Made by a program: the position numbers and the translations under genes. 64,000 nucleotides of DNA from Defluviitalea saccharophila (lineage in GTDB: Bacteria > Bacillota > Clostridia > Lachnospirales > Defluviitaleaceae), in NCBI RefSeq assembly GCF_038396635.1, contig NZ_CP121687.1, forward strand, positions 682,001 through 746,000, given 5' to 3'. Every line of letters begins with the position of its first letter. Position 1 is the first letter of the stretch. Under the pieces are notes generated by a model. The model did not search any database, had not been told where the DNA came from, and saw only the letters and a list, made by a program, of their open reading frames with translations. Of the stretch, positions 1 through 8,498 are shown piece by piece.

Positions 1-516
1 ATCAATAATATCTGTTCCTAAATGTTTTCTTTTGCCGCCGTAGTCTCTGGCTGCCCCCCATGAATCGGCATAAATATATTCTCCTGTGTCAGGAATAGGA
101 AAGACTTTAACATCCATTAATGCCTGCTGATATATGGTATACATTTTTTGTACGTCTTTTTTATTATGTTTTTTTCTAATCTTATTAATATCTTCCATAC
201 AGAATTTAAAAAGTTCTTTCTGATCAATCGTACTGTTTTCTTCTACGATGAAATCATTTTCCAAAGAATAAAATACAATCGCTTCAATAAAATCTGTTCC
301 TGTTACTTCTGAAATCTTTTTCAGCTCATATAAAATATCCCCCGAGATATTAAAGGCTGCTGCTTTTTCAATCAACGTCGGAAGCTTTTTACTGTCTTTA
401 TAAACACATTTTCTCATGAGAAAAATACTCATTAATAAAATGAATATCAAAAGAAGATATAGGGTATCATATCTTCCTCTCCTTCTTCTTATTATTTTTT
501 TCCTTCTTCTTTTCAT
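1..516 (-). CDS. M23 family metallopeptidase, 5' part only
   Basis: Reading leftward from an ATG at 516 the frame stays open to the window edge (172 codons seen). An AAGGGG ribosome site precedes it. The protein starts with a very basic stretch (MKRRRKK...), then one membrane segment at about residues 18-34, so it is probably a membrane-anchored cell-wall enzyme. The last visible residues carry DSWGAARDYGGKRKHLGTD, the start of an M23 (lysostaphin-type) domain with the His and Asp zinc ligands (HxxxD). Such enzymes cut peptide cross-links in peptidoglycan. The rest of the catalytic domain lies outside the window. Family assignment rests on this motif alone but is characteristic. Confidence 0.8.
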   Translation of the reverse strand, partial: MKRRRKKIIRRRRGRYDTLYLLLIFILLMSIFLMRKCVYKDSKKLPTLIEKAAAFNISGDILYELKKISEVTGTDFIEAIVFYSLENDFIVEENSTIDQKELFKFCMEDINKIRKKHNKKDVQKMYTIYQQALMDVKVFPIPDTGEYIYADSWGAARDYGGKRKHLGTDIID

Positions 517-537
517 TTTGGCACCCCTTCATAGAAA

Positions 538-570
538 CAAAAAAGACAGATCCATAGGTTCTGTCTTATT
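538..570 (-). terminator. Intrinsic terminator after the HD/HD-GYP gene
   Basis: Eight-base arms AAGACAGA and TCTGTCTT (543-567) pair across a short loop and are followed, reading leftward, by a T run. It separates the HD gene from the M23 gene. Confidence 0.75.
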
Positions 571-610
571 ATATGCTTCTATCATGGGAATCCATGTTAA
601 TTCTTTCATC

Positions 611-1870
611 TCAATAATCTGTATAGAAGAAATCTTTATAGCGTTTTAAAGCCTTTTTCTGCGCAGTACTTCTTACTTCGTTAATCTCGTCGTAATGCTC
701 AGCTAAACAGGCAATGATTCTATGATCCAATTCATTTTTCTTTCCCATTTCGTCAAGGATAGATAATACGTCATTTTTCTCCATTCCCTGTCGATAAGGT
801 CTATCCTCCGTTAATGCGGTAAAAACATCCGCGACACCTACAATCCTAGCTTCAAAAGAGATCTTATCTTCATTAATGTGAAAGGGATATCCTCCTCCAT
901 TTAAACGTTCGTGATGAAATGCAGCCCATGTACGGACATCTTCCAAACTCTCAAAGGTTTCTAAAATATAATAGGTATAAAAGGAGTGACTTTTTATTAC
1001 ATTAAACTCCTCTTTTGATAATTTCCCCGGTTTTTCCAATATCTCAATAGGAATGACCAACTTCCCCAAATCATGAAGATATCCTGCTGTATGTAGAAGC
1101 TTACAAGTTTCCTCTTTTAGGCCCAGTAACCTTCCCAGCATTTCCGAAGTAATGGCTACGCCGCTGGAATGGGTTGCGGTAAATCGACTTCGAAAATCAA
1201 TCACCTGGCCAAACAACTTTGCCATATTGTCAAAATCATTTAAAGTAAGCTCAATAGCAGGATAAGTTACTGCCTTGGATAAAATAGGCTTAATATACTC
1301 AGAAACAGCTTCCAGCCAAAAATGCTCTTTTTCTGCGACCGCTTTTAAAGCTTCCAGGGCTTGAGGCAAAAATTTAGTCTTTGTTGAATTTAAAACTTTT
1401 GAGAGGATTCTATCCTTTTGACCTAAAATTTCTTCATCTTTCCTAATCAATATCTCTACTCTGTCTGCTAAATGAATAATATAGCTTTCTATCGGAATAA
1501 TACTGCTACCAGATTCTGCCCACCCACTCCAGTTTTCATGATGGTATCGAATAATCTTAGCGACCTTTTTAAGAGGTTCAAACTGTCGGACTAATTTATA
1601 TCCGATTTCTGTATGTCGATGAGGATTTTTCACTTCAAAGTGAAAGGTTTCTATTCTTTCCTGCAGAGAAAGGGCACCGATATCGTGAATCAAGGATGCC
1701 ATAATCATGTCAACCAGCTGTTCTTCAGATAGCCCCATTTCTACACCAATACGATATGCAATATAAGCAACCCGAAGTTGATGATGATTCATTTCTACAC
1801 TCATAAAGTCAATTACCGTAGAGAGCGTAAGCATCATTTCAAACAAGGATATTTTTATTTTTCCTGTCAT
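611..1870 (-). CDS. Tandem HD / HD-GYP domain phosphohydrolase
   Basis: The protein (419 aa) has two HD domains. The N-terminal one has HDIGA, a central HRHTEIGY and RYHHENWSG, but no GYP. The C-terminal one has HDLGK, a conserved HS, HHERLNGGGYPF (the GYP signature), and DVFTALTEDRPYR. HD-GYP domains are known to hydrolyse cyclic di-GMP, so the second domain is the likely phosphodiesterase and the first may be divergent or regulatory. I see no membrane segment. I chose ATG 1870 over an upstream TTG because GGGGGAT stands at the right distance. It begins 13 bases after the radical SAM gene, so the two are probably cotranscribed. Confidence 0.85.
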   Translation of the reverse strand: MTGKIKISLFEMMLTLSTVIDFMSVEMNHHQLRVAYIAYRIGVEMGLSEEQLVDMIMASLIHDIGALSLQERIETFHFEVKNPHRHTEIGYKLVRQFEPLKKVAKIIRYHHENWSGWAESGSSIIPIESYIIHLADRVEILIRKDEEILGQKDRILSKVLNSTKTKFLPQALEALKAVAEKEHFWLEAVSEYIKPILSKAVTYPAIELTLNDFDNMAKLFGQVIDFRSRFTATHSSGVAITSEMLGRLLGLKEETCKLLHTAGYLHDLGKLVIPIEILEKPGKLSKEEFNVIKSHSFYTYYILETFESLEDVRTWAAFHHERLNGGGYPFHINEDKISFEARIVGVADVFTALTEDRPYRQGMEKNDVLSILDEMGKKNELDHRIIACLAEHYDEINEVRSTAQKKALKRYKDFFYTDY

Positions 1871-1883
1871 GAATGCATCCCCC

Positions 1884-2867
1884 TTAGTGTTCAAAAAAAT
1901 GCCGTACAGATTTTCCGTTGAGATAGTTACACAGCCGTCCTTGATAGTGATTGTTTGCTCTCATCTCTGCTTCTATTTCATCTCTAATCTTCCACCAACT
2001 CGTATTCCAATTAACAAATAAAGTGTTTTCCTCAGGAGCCCTTCCTATTAGCCTTTGAACTACAATATGAGGGGAAAGATATTCAAGAAAATCTATCACT
2101 CTTCTTTTGTACTCTTCAAGGGATATCATATTAAATTCTTTGTTCTTAAATTGTTCACCCATGACTGTATTCTCTACAATATATAAAGAATGAAGCTTAA
2201 CTTGGTCTATAGAAAGGGCTGACAGAATTTTTGCACTTTCTATAACATCTATTCTTGTATCCCAGGGAAGGTTTAAGATTAAATGAGCGCATATTTCAAA
2301 ACCATATTTTTTTATTCTAAGTACCGCATCAATAAATTCAGCCAAAGTATGCCCCCGATTGATTTTAATGAGAGAATGGCAATTGACTGTCTGAAGCCCC
2401 AGCTCTATTGCAATATCAATATTATATTTATTCTTTAACTCCAATAAAAATTGCAAATATTCTTCTCTGATACAATCCGGCCTAGTAGAAATCGCCAGCT
2501 GAACGATATCTTCTTTAGCAGCCTGCTCCATAACATCTTTAAAAGTATCAAAAGGCATATAGGTATTGCTAAAGTTTTGGAAATAGGCAATAAATTTTCT
2601 TGCCTTGTACTTCTTGCTAATATATGCTTTGTTTTTATGAATTTGCTCGGAAACGGGTATAAGATTAGACAAATTTTCAAACCCCGCTCCTTCGTCTCCG
2701 CAGAAAGTACATCCCCCACATCCTGCTACTCCGTCTCTATTTGGACAAGTAACGGGGAGATTTATAGGAAGCTTATATACTTTTTCACCGTATTTTTCTT
2801 TTAGATAATCTGAATACTTTCTATATAAGTGTTCCATATTGATCATGCTGTCATCCAAATATTTCAC
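1884..2867 (-). CDS. Radical SAM protein, TIGR01212/YhcC family
   Basis: The N-terminal part reads LPVTCPNRDG followed by CGGCTFCG. This is the extended Cys spacing (one Cys, then CxxC) that holds the 4Fe-4S cluster in the YhcC branch of radical SAM enzymes. The barrel continues with YFQNFSNTY and IELGLQT, typical of the family. Length (327 aa) is normal. The reaction is not known with certainty for this family. The GTG at 2867 has only a very close ribosome site. The ATG at 2846, with GGATGA upstream, is an alternative start that would remove seven residues. Confidence 0.88.
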   Translation of the reverse strand: MKYLDDSMINMEHLYRKYSDYLKEKYGEKVYKLPINLPVTCPNRDGVAGCGGCTFCGDEGAGFENLSNLIPVSEQIHKNKAYISKKYKARKFIAYFQNFSNTYMPFDTFKDVMEQAAKEDIVQLAISTRPDCIREEYLQFLLELKNKYNIDIAIELGLQTVNCHSLIKINRGHTLAEFIDAVLRIKKYGFEICAHLILNLPWDTRIDVIESAKILSALSIDQVKLHSLYIVENTVMGEQFKNKEFNMISLEEYKRRVIDFLEYLSPHIVVQRLIGRAPEENTLFVNWNTSWWKIRDEIEAEMRANNHYQGRLCNYLNGKSVRHFFEH

Positions 2868-2982
2868 AACCTTTATGTATTTTTATCGTTTTATTTATTA
2901 TAGCATAAAGAAAAATGCTATAAAATATTTAGGGTACAGCCAATTTTTATTAAAACATCTTAATACTTAATTATTTAATGCC

Positions 2983-3062
2983 AGGAAATCAGAGGCATTT
3001 CCTATGCAATCCCGTAGGACTTTTAATTACATAAAGAAATTCAGACGAATTTCCTATGTAAT
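2983..3062. repeat. Two related imperfect hairpin units
   Basis: GGAAAT-CAGAGGC-ATTTCC and GAAATTC-AGAC-GAATTTC lie about 50 bases apart. Both are followed by similar bases (TATGCAAT and TATGTAAT). They lie between the terminator of the TPM gene and the radical SAM gene. No coding potential is seen. Confidence 0.45.
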
Positions 3063-3103
3063 AAAAAAAGAGGCTTACTTGATTTACACTAAGTAAGTCT
3101 CCT
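3062..3103 (-). terminator. Intrinsic terminator of the zinc-ribbon/TPM operon
   Basis: GAGACTTACTT pairs with AAGTAAGCCTC (one mismatch), and the leftward strand then runs into seven Ts. It lies 8 bases after the TPM gene stop. The stem resembles three other hairpins in this window (22231, 26216 and 27076). Confidence 0.85.
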
Positions 3104-3111
3104 TTGATAAA

Positions 3112-3930
3112 TTAAAATTTTCCGCCACCGCCGCCATGGGTAGTTCCACTGCTGCCGCTATGGACACTGCTTGATGAGCCTCCGGAATCGGAATTCGTCT
3201 GAATTCGTGTCTTTGTTGTTGTTTCTCTTAAAAAGTCATCTCTACTACTTGAAAGCGCAAAAGAACCTTTACCTTCATAGGTATGGTTATTTATTGTAAC
3301 GGAACCCTTACTAGAAAGAGAAACTAATATTGTAGCAATTCCAGAGATAACAAAGGCTATAAGATATACATAGAAAGATTTCATTAACTTAAGAACTCTG
3401 TCAAAATATGTTGTTTTATAATAAGGTTCGCCTTCTACCCTGTGCTGTCCCTGAGGTACACCCATTTCAGCATAGGATTTTATATCGTCAATAAAAGCAT
3501 TAGAAGCTTCAAAATAGTTGCCATCTGAAAGAGGACTTATCACATGATTTACCATTTCAGCAATTCTGCTGTCCGTAAAGATATCAATCGCTTTACCGGT
3601 TGTAGAGATCCAGACTTCCCTTTGGTCCATGTTAACTAACATTAATAACCCTGAAGCATCACTGCCAACGCCATAACCATTATAATCATAATAATCATCG
3701 GCAAATTCCATAGAAGATTTGCCTTCTGTATCATCCGTAATCACGATTACAGCATCAAGACTATAGTCCGTTTTTACACTATCAATAGACTCTTGTAATA
3801 AACTTTCTTCTTCATCTGTCAGATAATCTAAATAATCTTTAACATTATTTAATTCTCCGGCAATGGTACTAAATTGACTAATAACAATAAATATGAAAGC
3901 AATCAGAAAAGCATTTAATTTTTTAAGCAA
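3112..3930 (-). CDS. TPM domain protein (YgcG-like)
   Basis: The protein (272 aa from TTG 3930) has an N-terminal hydrophobic segment (signal or anchor), then a TPM domain with DYYDYNGYGVG and LLMLVNMDQREVWISTTG. A second membrane segment follows near residue 190 (VYLIAFVISGIATILVSL), and the tail is Ser/Gly rich and ends GGGGGKF. This layout is characteristic of TPM_phosphatase (YgcG-like) proteins, whose cellular role is poorly defined. The TTG start at 3930 is preceded by GGAGGT. It overlaps the upstream zinc-ribbon gene by 8 bases, implying translational coupling. Confidence 0.82.
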   Translation of the reverse strand: MLKKLNAFLIAFIFIVISQFSTIAGELNNVKDYLDYLTDEEESLLQESIDSVKTDYSLDAVIVITDDTEGKSSMEFADDYYDYNGYGVGSDASGLLMLVNMDQREVWISTTGKAIDIFTDSRIAEMVNHVISPLSDGNYFEASNAFIDDIKSYAEMGVPQGQHRVEGEPYYKTTYFDRVLKLMKSFYVYLIAFVISGIATILVSLSSKGSVTINNHTYEGKGSFALSSSRDDFLRETTTKTRIQTNSDSGGSSSSVHSGSSGTTHGGGGGKF

Positions 3931-4954
3931 AGAAGGCACCTCCAAACACAGATATTACCCATACAATAGCAAAAACAATCCCCATAAATGCAAACTGCCT
4001 TGATCGACTTATCGGTGTATCCCCTACTACTTTTCCTGTTTGGCCATTCACAATAAATATATGATCTTTCCCATTATATTTGTTATTTAAAAGATAAATA
4101 GGCAGCATGGAATATTCTTCACGAATATTTGAAAGAGATATCTTTTTGTCATGGGTAACAAAAGAAGAATAGCTGCTTATGGTTTCTTTTAGTCTTTCTT
4201 CCATGTATTTTTCTACTCTGCCTTTCATAACGCCTTCCGCTTCCGATGCTTCCACATCATATTTTTCAGCCATAAAACCGGACATATATTTCATAGAAAA
4301 ATCGGTCAAATCATTATAATTGTATGGCTCAATCATATGCATAAACTTATCATCCAATTTCTTTGAGGCATCTACTGGAACTTTATGATATTCTGCACTT
4401 CCTCTGCGAAACACTTTATAATATTTAGTTTGTGTATAATTATAATTACCACTGGTCCAGGACCTCGTGCGAGTTCCTTCTCCGCTAATCATACCCTCGC
4501 CTTTACAATTAAACAGCCAAAATGGAGCGTATATTCCTGTGACCTTTTCAATTTCTTCTTTTCGTTTAAACTCCTTAGGTGCAAATAGACGCTTGTTGAT
4601 CCAGTTTTTGTAGATTTCTTCAGCTTGAGCCTTTGTGATTTTAAAAGGAATAAGACTCTTTGGCTTAAATTTCCCTGAAAATCTGGACTTAATAATACTA
4701 TGATTTCTGCAATATAAACAGAAAGTGGCAGAAGTCGTGGTATCAGCAATCAATTCAGCTCCACAACTGGTACAATGATAAGAATCCAAATCAGGCATAG
4801 TCTTCTCAAGAGTTTCTTCCACAGGAGCCTCTGTTTCAATCTCTTGTTTACCAAACTCACTAAAACAATAGTCACATTTCCACTTTTGAGAAGCAGGATC
4901 AAATTCTAAGCCGCCTCCACAATTCCTACACTTATATCCTTTTACTGAATCCAT
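3923..4954 (-). CDS. Double zinc-ribbon protein with C-terminal membrane segment
   Basis: The protein (343 aa) has two CxxC...CxxC zinc ribbons: CRNCGG...CDYC (residues about 9-30) and CTSCGAEL...CLYC (about 61-82). A central domain follows that resembles TFIIB-type zinc-ribbon proteins found next to TPM genes, and the C-terminus is a single hydrophobic segment (FAFMGIVFAIVWVISVFGG). The pair zinc ribbon plus TPM protein recurs in Clostridia and suggests a joint membrane-associated role. The biochemical function is unknown. Confidence 0.75.
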   Translation of the reverse strand: MDSVKGYKCRNCGGGLEFDPASQKWKCDYCFSEFGKQEIETEAPVEETLEKTMPDLDSYHCTSCGAELIADTTTSATFCLYCRNHSIIKSRFSGKFKPKSLIPFKITKAQAEEIYKNWINKRLFAPKEFKRKEEIEKVTGIYAPFWLFNCKGEGMISGEGTRTRSWTSGNYNYTQTKYYKVFRRGSAEYHKVPVDASKKLDDKFMHMIEPYNYNDLTDFSMKYMSGFMAEKYDVEASEAEGVMKGRVEKYMEERLKETISSYSSFVTHDKKISLSNIREEYSMLPIYLLNNKYNGKDHIFIVNGQTGKVVGDTPISRSRQFAFMGIVFAIVWVISVFGGAFFA

Positions 4955-5148
4955 CTAAACTCTCCTTCTCCATTTATTTCCGAGGCCCTTTTTCCACCTT
5001 TATGTATTGCCCTGTATTTCATATTTTATCAAAAATATTGGAATACTTCTAGTCTTTATTAGCGCTAGAAAATTGTAAATTTTTTTGTCGAATTTTTGTA
5101 ACATGTCCGAAACCCGTTCATATACTGGTATCAAAGGAGGTGATAAAT

Positions 5149-5436
5149 ATGAAAAGAAAAATGGAAGTTCAGGGAGCAAGAAGAAATAAAAATAATAACG
5201 TATTGCCTGCCAGCATTAAAGACATTTTAAAAAGACTGATCGATGAAGAAGTAGTAATCGTATTAAAATCCGGAAAATGTGAAGAAGTTGATATCCTTGG
5301 TGTTGAAGGCAATCTCCTCATCGCTAGCCCCAATGGAGACATTAAATTTATTGATATCGATTGTATCTGTGAAGTAATTGCTGAACCTGAAGATGTGATT
5401 GAGGCACTCTTTAGAGAACGCTGCTGCAATTCTTAA
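5149..5436 (+). CDS. Small conserved-looking protein, possible Sm/SH3-like barrel
   Basis: A near-perfect AAAGGAGGTGATAA site precedes ATG 5149 (95 aa). The N-terminus is basic and Asn rich (residues 1-20). The body alternates hydrophobic and charged residues like a small beta barrel (VVIVLKSGKCEEVDILGVEG, then IASPNGDIKFIDID), reminiscent of DUF2642-type proteins. The C-terminus ends CCNS. A possible promoter is TTGTAA (5096) with TATACT (5121), spacing 19. It is a single gene with its own terminator. I do not recognise the family, and the fold is inferred. Confidence 0.6.
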   Translation: MKRKMEVQGARRNKNNNVLPASIKDILKRLIDEEVVIVLKSGKCEEVDILGVEGNLLIASPNGDIKFIDIDCICEVIAEPEDVIEALFRERCCNS

Positions 5437-5455
5437 TATATGTTAATATAAATGG

Positions 5456-5490
5456 AGTTAATAGGACTCGTTCCTATTAACTTCTTTTTT
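5456..5490 (+). terminator. Intrinsic terminator
   Basis: GTTAATAGG (5457-5465) pairs with CCTATTAAC (5473-5481), followed by TTCTTTTTT. It ends the small gene at 5149-5436. Confidence 0.85.
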
Positions 5491-5575
5491 GCTTTTATTT
5501 AAACTCTATTTTACATTCTATGTATTTCATGTTACACTTGTGTGTATACTTAATTAGAACAAAGGAGATTATTTC

Positions 5576-6319
5576 ATGGAAAATAAGGTATTAGCCATTG
5601 TGGATGGCAGAGAAATCAAAGAGTCAGATGTATTTTCACTTATGCAAAACTTAGGACAGCGTGGAGCACAATTTAGAAGTCCTTACGGACAAAAACAATT
5701 ACTGAATGAAATCATTGCTCAAGAATTACTTTACTCTGAAGCTTTAGAAAACGGATTCGATAAGGAAGAAAGCTTTGTTGTTGTATTGGAGCAAATGAAG
5801 AAATCCCTGCTTATGCAGTATGCTGCAAATAAATTAATGACTTCCGTTTCCGTAGACGATGAAGAAGTCAGAGCATATTTTGAAGCAAATAAATCCATTT
5901 TTGCCCAACCAAAAACTGTTGCTGCAAGTCATATTTTAGTTGATAGTGAAGAAGAAGCATTGAAAATATTAGATGAAATTAATAACGGTTTGGATTTTTC
6001 TGATGCAGCCCGCAAATACTCAAAATGTCCTTCCAAAGATAGCGGCGGTGCTCTTGGAGAATTCTCTCAAGGTAAAATGGTACCCGAATTCGAACAAGCT
6101 GCTTTTTCCATGGAACCCGGTGAAATCAGTAAGCCTGTTCAAACTCAATTCGGCTATCACATCATTAAAGTGGATCAAGTAAATGAAGCAAAGGAAAGTT
6201 CCTTTGAAGAAGTAAAAGATGAAGTGAAAAACCAATGCTTATTCAACAAACAACAAGAAGTATATATAGAAAAGCAAGAAGAACTAAAGAAAAAATATTC
6301 AGTAGAAATTCTTGACTAA
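5576..6319 (+). CDS. Parvulin-type peptidyl-prolyl isomerase
   Basis: The protein (247 aa) has an N-terminal SurA/PrsA-like helical part (IVDGREIKESDV...) and a parvulin (PpiC) domain at about residues 113-205. That domain carries AASHILVDSEEEA, YSKCPSKDSGGALGEF, and a QTQFGYHIIKVD end, which are diagnostic. No signal peptide or lipobox is seen, so it probably acts in the cytoplasm, unlike secreted PrsA. AAAGGAGAT lies before the ATG. It is a single-gene unit with a terminator at 6329. Confidence 0.88.
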   Translation: MENKVLAIVDGREIKESDVFSLMQNLGQRGAQFRSPYGQKQLLNEIIAQELLYSEALENGFDKEESFVVVLEQMKKSLLMQYAANKLMTSVSVDDEEVRAYFEANKSIFAQPKTVAASHILVDSEEEALKILDEINNGLDFSDAARKYSKCPSKDSGGALGEFSQGKMVPEFEQAAFSMEPGEISKPVQTQFGYHIIKVDQVNEAKESSFEEVKDEVKNQCLFNKQQEVYIEKQEELKKKYSVEILD

Positions 6320-6328
6320 TTATATAAT

Positions 6329-6362
6329 AAAAAACGGTGCCTGAGATAAGGTACCGTTTTTA
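6329..6362 (+). terminator. Intrinsic terminator
   Basis: AAAACGGTGCC pairs with GGTACCGTTTT around TGAGATAA and ends in a T run. It closes the peptidyl-prolyl isomerase gene. The A run on the other side could also let it act leftward for the glycosylase gene. Confidence 0.82.
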
Positions 6363-6402
6363 CTATATGGAACTTAACAAGTCTTTCATGCCTTTTACAA
6401 AT

Positions 6403-6996
6403 TCATTTTCCGCCCTGAGCCGGATGTCTTACTTTATCACAACTTATTCCTAAGCTATTCAGATTCTCTTCTGCTTTATTCCCTACAGCAATAATTTTTT
6501 TAATACCAAATAATTCTATGATCTGTAGAAGGGGTTTCTGCCCAAGCTCCAGTTCTTTTTTAAAGGGTGCTCTATTGCTGGCTGGATTATCCTTTTTATG
6601 GGGATGAAAAGGAAAAGCGTTCCACCCTAAGGCAATAAGATTATGCTCAATAAGAGTACTCCAAATAATCGTAGCCGTAGCTTCCTTTAATAATTTGGTG
6701 TTCTCAGAAACCAACTTATAACCGTTTTCTCTGCCGAATAAATTTAACCCATCCATATTATGCATAAGCAAATGCTCACTGGTAAAAGGAACTCCCGTTA
6801 GACGGCACCCTCTGTACCCCGGGGCTTCTCCTACAAGTAAAACCTTAGGTCTTAATTGGTACATCTGATTTAGGTATATTAAAAGATTCTCCCTTCTTAT
6901 GGAATTCTCCTCTAATTGATAAGAGTACTGATTAAATACATTCTGAGTAACTTCCATAGCTGCTAATTCTTCTACGAATTGGCTTAAGCCTTTCAT
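6403..6996 (-). CDS. Uracil-DNA glycosylase family protein, frameshifted C-terminus
   Basis: Motif 1 is LLVGEAPGYRGCRLTGVPF, the active-site loop of a uracil-DNA glycosylase subfamily. NAFPFHPH follows, and the final motif is VRHPAQGGK. Such enzymes remove uracil or related bases from DNA. The start is ATG 6996 with AGAGGA upstream; a longer TTG start at 7035 is weaker. The frame stops right after HPAQGGK, but the next frame continues NEFVKGMKDLLSSI and then stops, as homologues do. A loss of two As in the A run at about 6403-6408, or an equal shift, would explain this. The catalytic motifs are intact, so activity may survive. Confidence 0.8.
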   Translation of the reverse strand: MKGLSQFVEELAAMEVTQNVFNQYSYQLEENSIRRENLLIYLNQMYQLRPKVLLVGEAPGYRGCRLTGVPFTSEHLLMHNMDGLNLFGRENGYKLVSENTKLLKEATATIIWSTLIEHNLIALGWNAFPFHPHKKDNPASNRAPFKKELELGQKPLLQIIELFGIKKIIAVGNKAEENLNSLGISCDKVRHPAQGGK

Positions 6997-7024
6997 AATT
7001 GAATTGTCCTCTTTCTTTATTTTA

Positions 7025-7510
7025 TTATAGCTCAATATAATACAGTATAATATCTATGTAACTGCCATCTTTCATCATAAATCCCTCAGGGATTATACCT
7101 AATTTATGGAAACCTATTTTTTCATACAATCGAATTGCTGCCGTATTTGTAGAAACTACTGCATTAAATTGAAGTATCTTAAATCCATGCTTTCTTCCCT
7201 GCTTTATAGAATCCCTAACTAATTTTTCTCCAATACTTCGGCCTCTGCATCCTTTTTTTACTGCATAAGAAGCATTGGATATATGACCACAGCGTCCAAT
7301 ATTATTAGGATGTAAAATATATAAACCAAGGATCTCATCTCCATCCACCGCTACACCGGTATAGGTCTGAGATGCAAAAAAATTTTTTGCCTGTTCATAA
7401 GTTAGGCTCTCTATTTGAGGAAAGGCGTTCCCGTCTTCCACTACTTCATTCCAAACGTCTATCATGGATGGTATATCTTTGTCTTGATATTCTCTTATGA
7501 TAATATTCAT
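7025..7510 (-). CDS. GNAT family N-acetyltransferase
   Basis: The protein (161 aa) has GNAT motif A (VKKGCRGRSIGEKLVRDSI, the acetyl-CoA pyrophosphate loop with R/G-x-x-G) and motif B (NTAAIRLYEKIGFHKLG). Overall it resembles small phosphinothricin- or ribosomal-type acetyltransferases. The substrate cannot be told. It lies 28 bases upstream of the glycosylase gene and is probably cotranscribed with it. Confidence 0.85.
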   Translation of the reverse strand: MNIIIREYQDKDIPSMIDVWNEVVEDGNAFPQIESLTYEQAKNFFASQTYTGVAVDGDEILGLYILHPNNIGRCGHISNASYAVKKGCRGRSIGEKLVRDSIKQGRKHGFKILQFNAVVSTNTAAIRLYEKIGFHKLGIIPEGFMMKDGSYIDIILYYIEL

Positions 7511-7599
7511 AATTTCATCAACCCTCGATATAATTTTTTATACCTTTAATAACAATCATTTTGTATTTGTTTCGTTTTATTTTAGCATTAATATAGATA

Positions 7600-7742
7600 T
7601 TAAACAATAGGCACAAAATCGGGACTATGTCGCACTTTTGAAATAAGAAAGTTTGGTCTCTTGCAAGCAAAGCGAACTTTCTTATTTCAAAACAAAAAGC
7701 ACACCAACCGAATAAGGTTCGCGTGCTTGGCACCCTTTTATA
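7600..7742. repeat. Structured non-coding element with 18-bp perfect inverted repeat
   Basis: Arms TTTTGAAATAAGAAAGTT (7636-7653) and AACTTTCTTATTTCAAAA (7675-7692) pair perfectly around a 21-base loop. Beside them 7696-7727 holds a second imperfect hairpin (AAGCAC...GTGCTT). The outer limits GGCAC (7610) and GGCACC (7728) frame the element. An open frame on the minus strand here is a by-product of the repeat. It could be a MITE-like insertion, a structured RNA, or part of a transposon end. No second copy is seen in this window. Confidence 0.5.
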
Positions 7743-7764
7743 AAACAAAACAAGTGAATTCTTT

Positions 7765-8394
7765 TTAGAGTTCTTCGATCAAGTTTAGCAATTCTTTTAT
7801 GCCATCAATTGCATAGTCATAATTCTCCGGATGTCCAAAACCGTACTTTGCATATATAAAAGGAATTCCCGCAAATACCGAAGCCTCATAATCGCCTTGA
7901 GTATCCCCAACATATACTGCATCATTAATATTATTTCTCTCCATTAAAAGCTTGATGTTTTCACCCTTGCTCTTTCCTGTATCTCCAAAACATTCATGGT
8001 CAGTGATATATTCTTCTATTCCTACTTTTTTCATAAACAATTCTATGTATCCTGACTGACAGTTGCTAACAATGAACAATCGATTTTTCTCAGATAATTT
8101 TTCAATGGTTTCCTTTACATCAGGGAAAAGCAGATTGTCCGTATTCTCATTTAAGGCATCATGTTCATATTCACAACATTTTTCCAATATCAATTTTCTT
8201 CTTTCTTCATCGGCATCAAAGAATAAATTATTTGCTATTACATCCATCGGCTTACCAAACTCTTTTTTCAGAGTGGCAGCTGTTATATAAGCAGCCGTTC
8301 CACCAATTTCTTGAATTGCCTTGTTCCATCCCTTTGCCACTACCTCAGTTGTATCCCATAAAGTGCCATCAACATCGAATATTATGTTTTTCAT
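7765..8394 (-). CDS. HAD family hydrolase (phosphoglycolate phosphatase-like)
   Basis: The protein (209 aa) shows all four HAD motifs: FDVDGTLWDT (nucleophile Asp 7 and general acid Asp 9), VSNCQSG (Ser/Thr motif II), the Lys at GKSKGEN, and VGDTQGDYEASVFAGIPFI (motif IV). The helical cap between motifs I and II is the C1 type. Substrate is unknown and is probably a small phosphorylated metabolite. It stands alone between the repeat element and the chemoreceptor. Confidence 0.88.
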   Translation of the reverse strand: MKNIIFDVDGTLWDTTEVVAKGWNKAIQEIGGTAAYITAATLKKEFGKPMDVIANNLFFDADEERRKLILEKCCEYEHDALNENTDNLLFPDVKETIEKLSEKNRLFIVSNCQSGYIELFMKKVGIEEYITDHECFGDTGKSKGENIKLLMERNNINDAVYVGDTQGDYEASVFAGIPFIYAKYGFGHPENYDYAIDGIKELLNLIEEL

Positions 8395-8498
8395 TACAAA
8401 AGCCTACTTTCTATTTCTAGTCTATAAGTGTATGATATTAGATATTCATCCTATAGTCAACACTATTAAACCTCTATAGGTAGGTTTAACGACACAAA

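Noticed and set aside
416..649. 77-codon plus-strand frame rich in Leu and Ile
   Set aside because: It is the reverse complement of the basic N-terminus and membrane segment of the M23 peptidase gene.
7518..7748. 76-codon frame over the structured element
   Set aside because: It mainly translates the inverted repeat and has no ribosome site.
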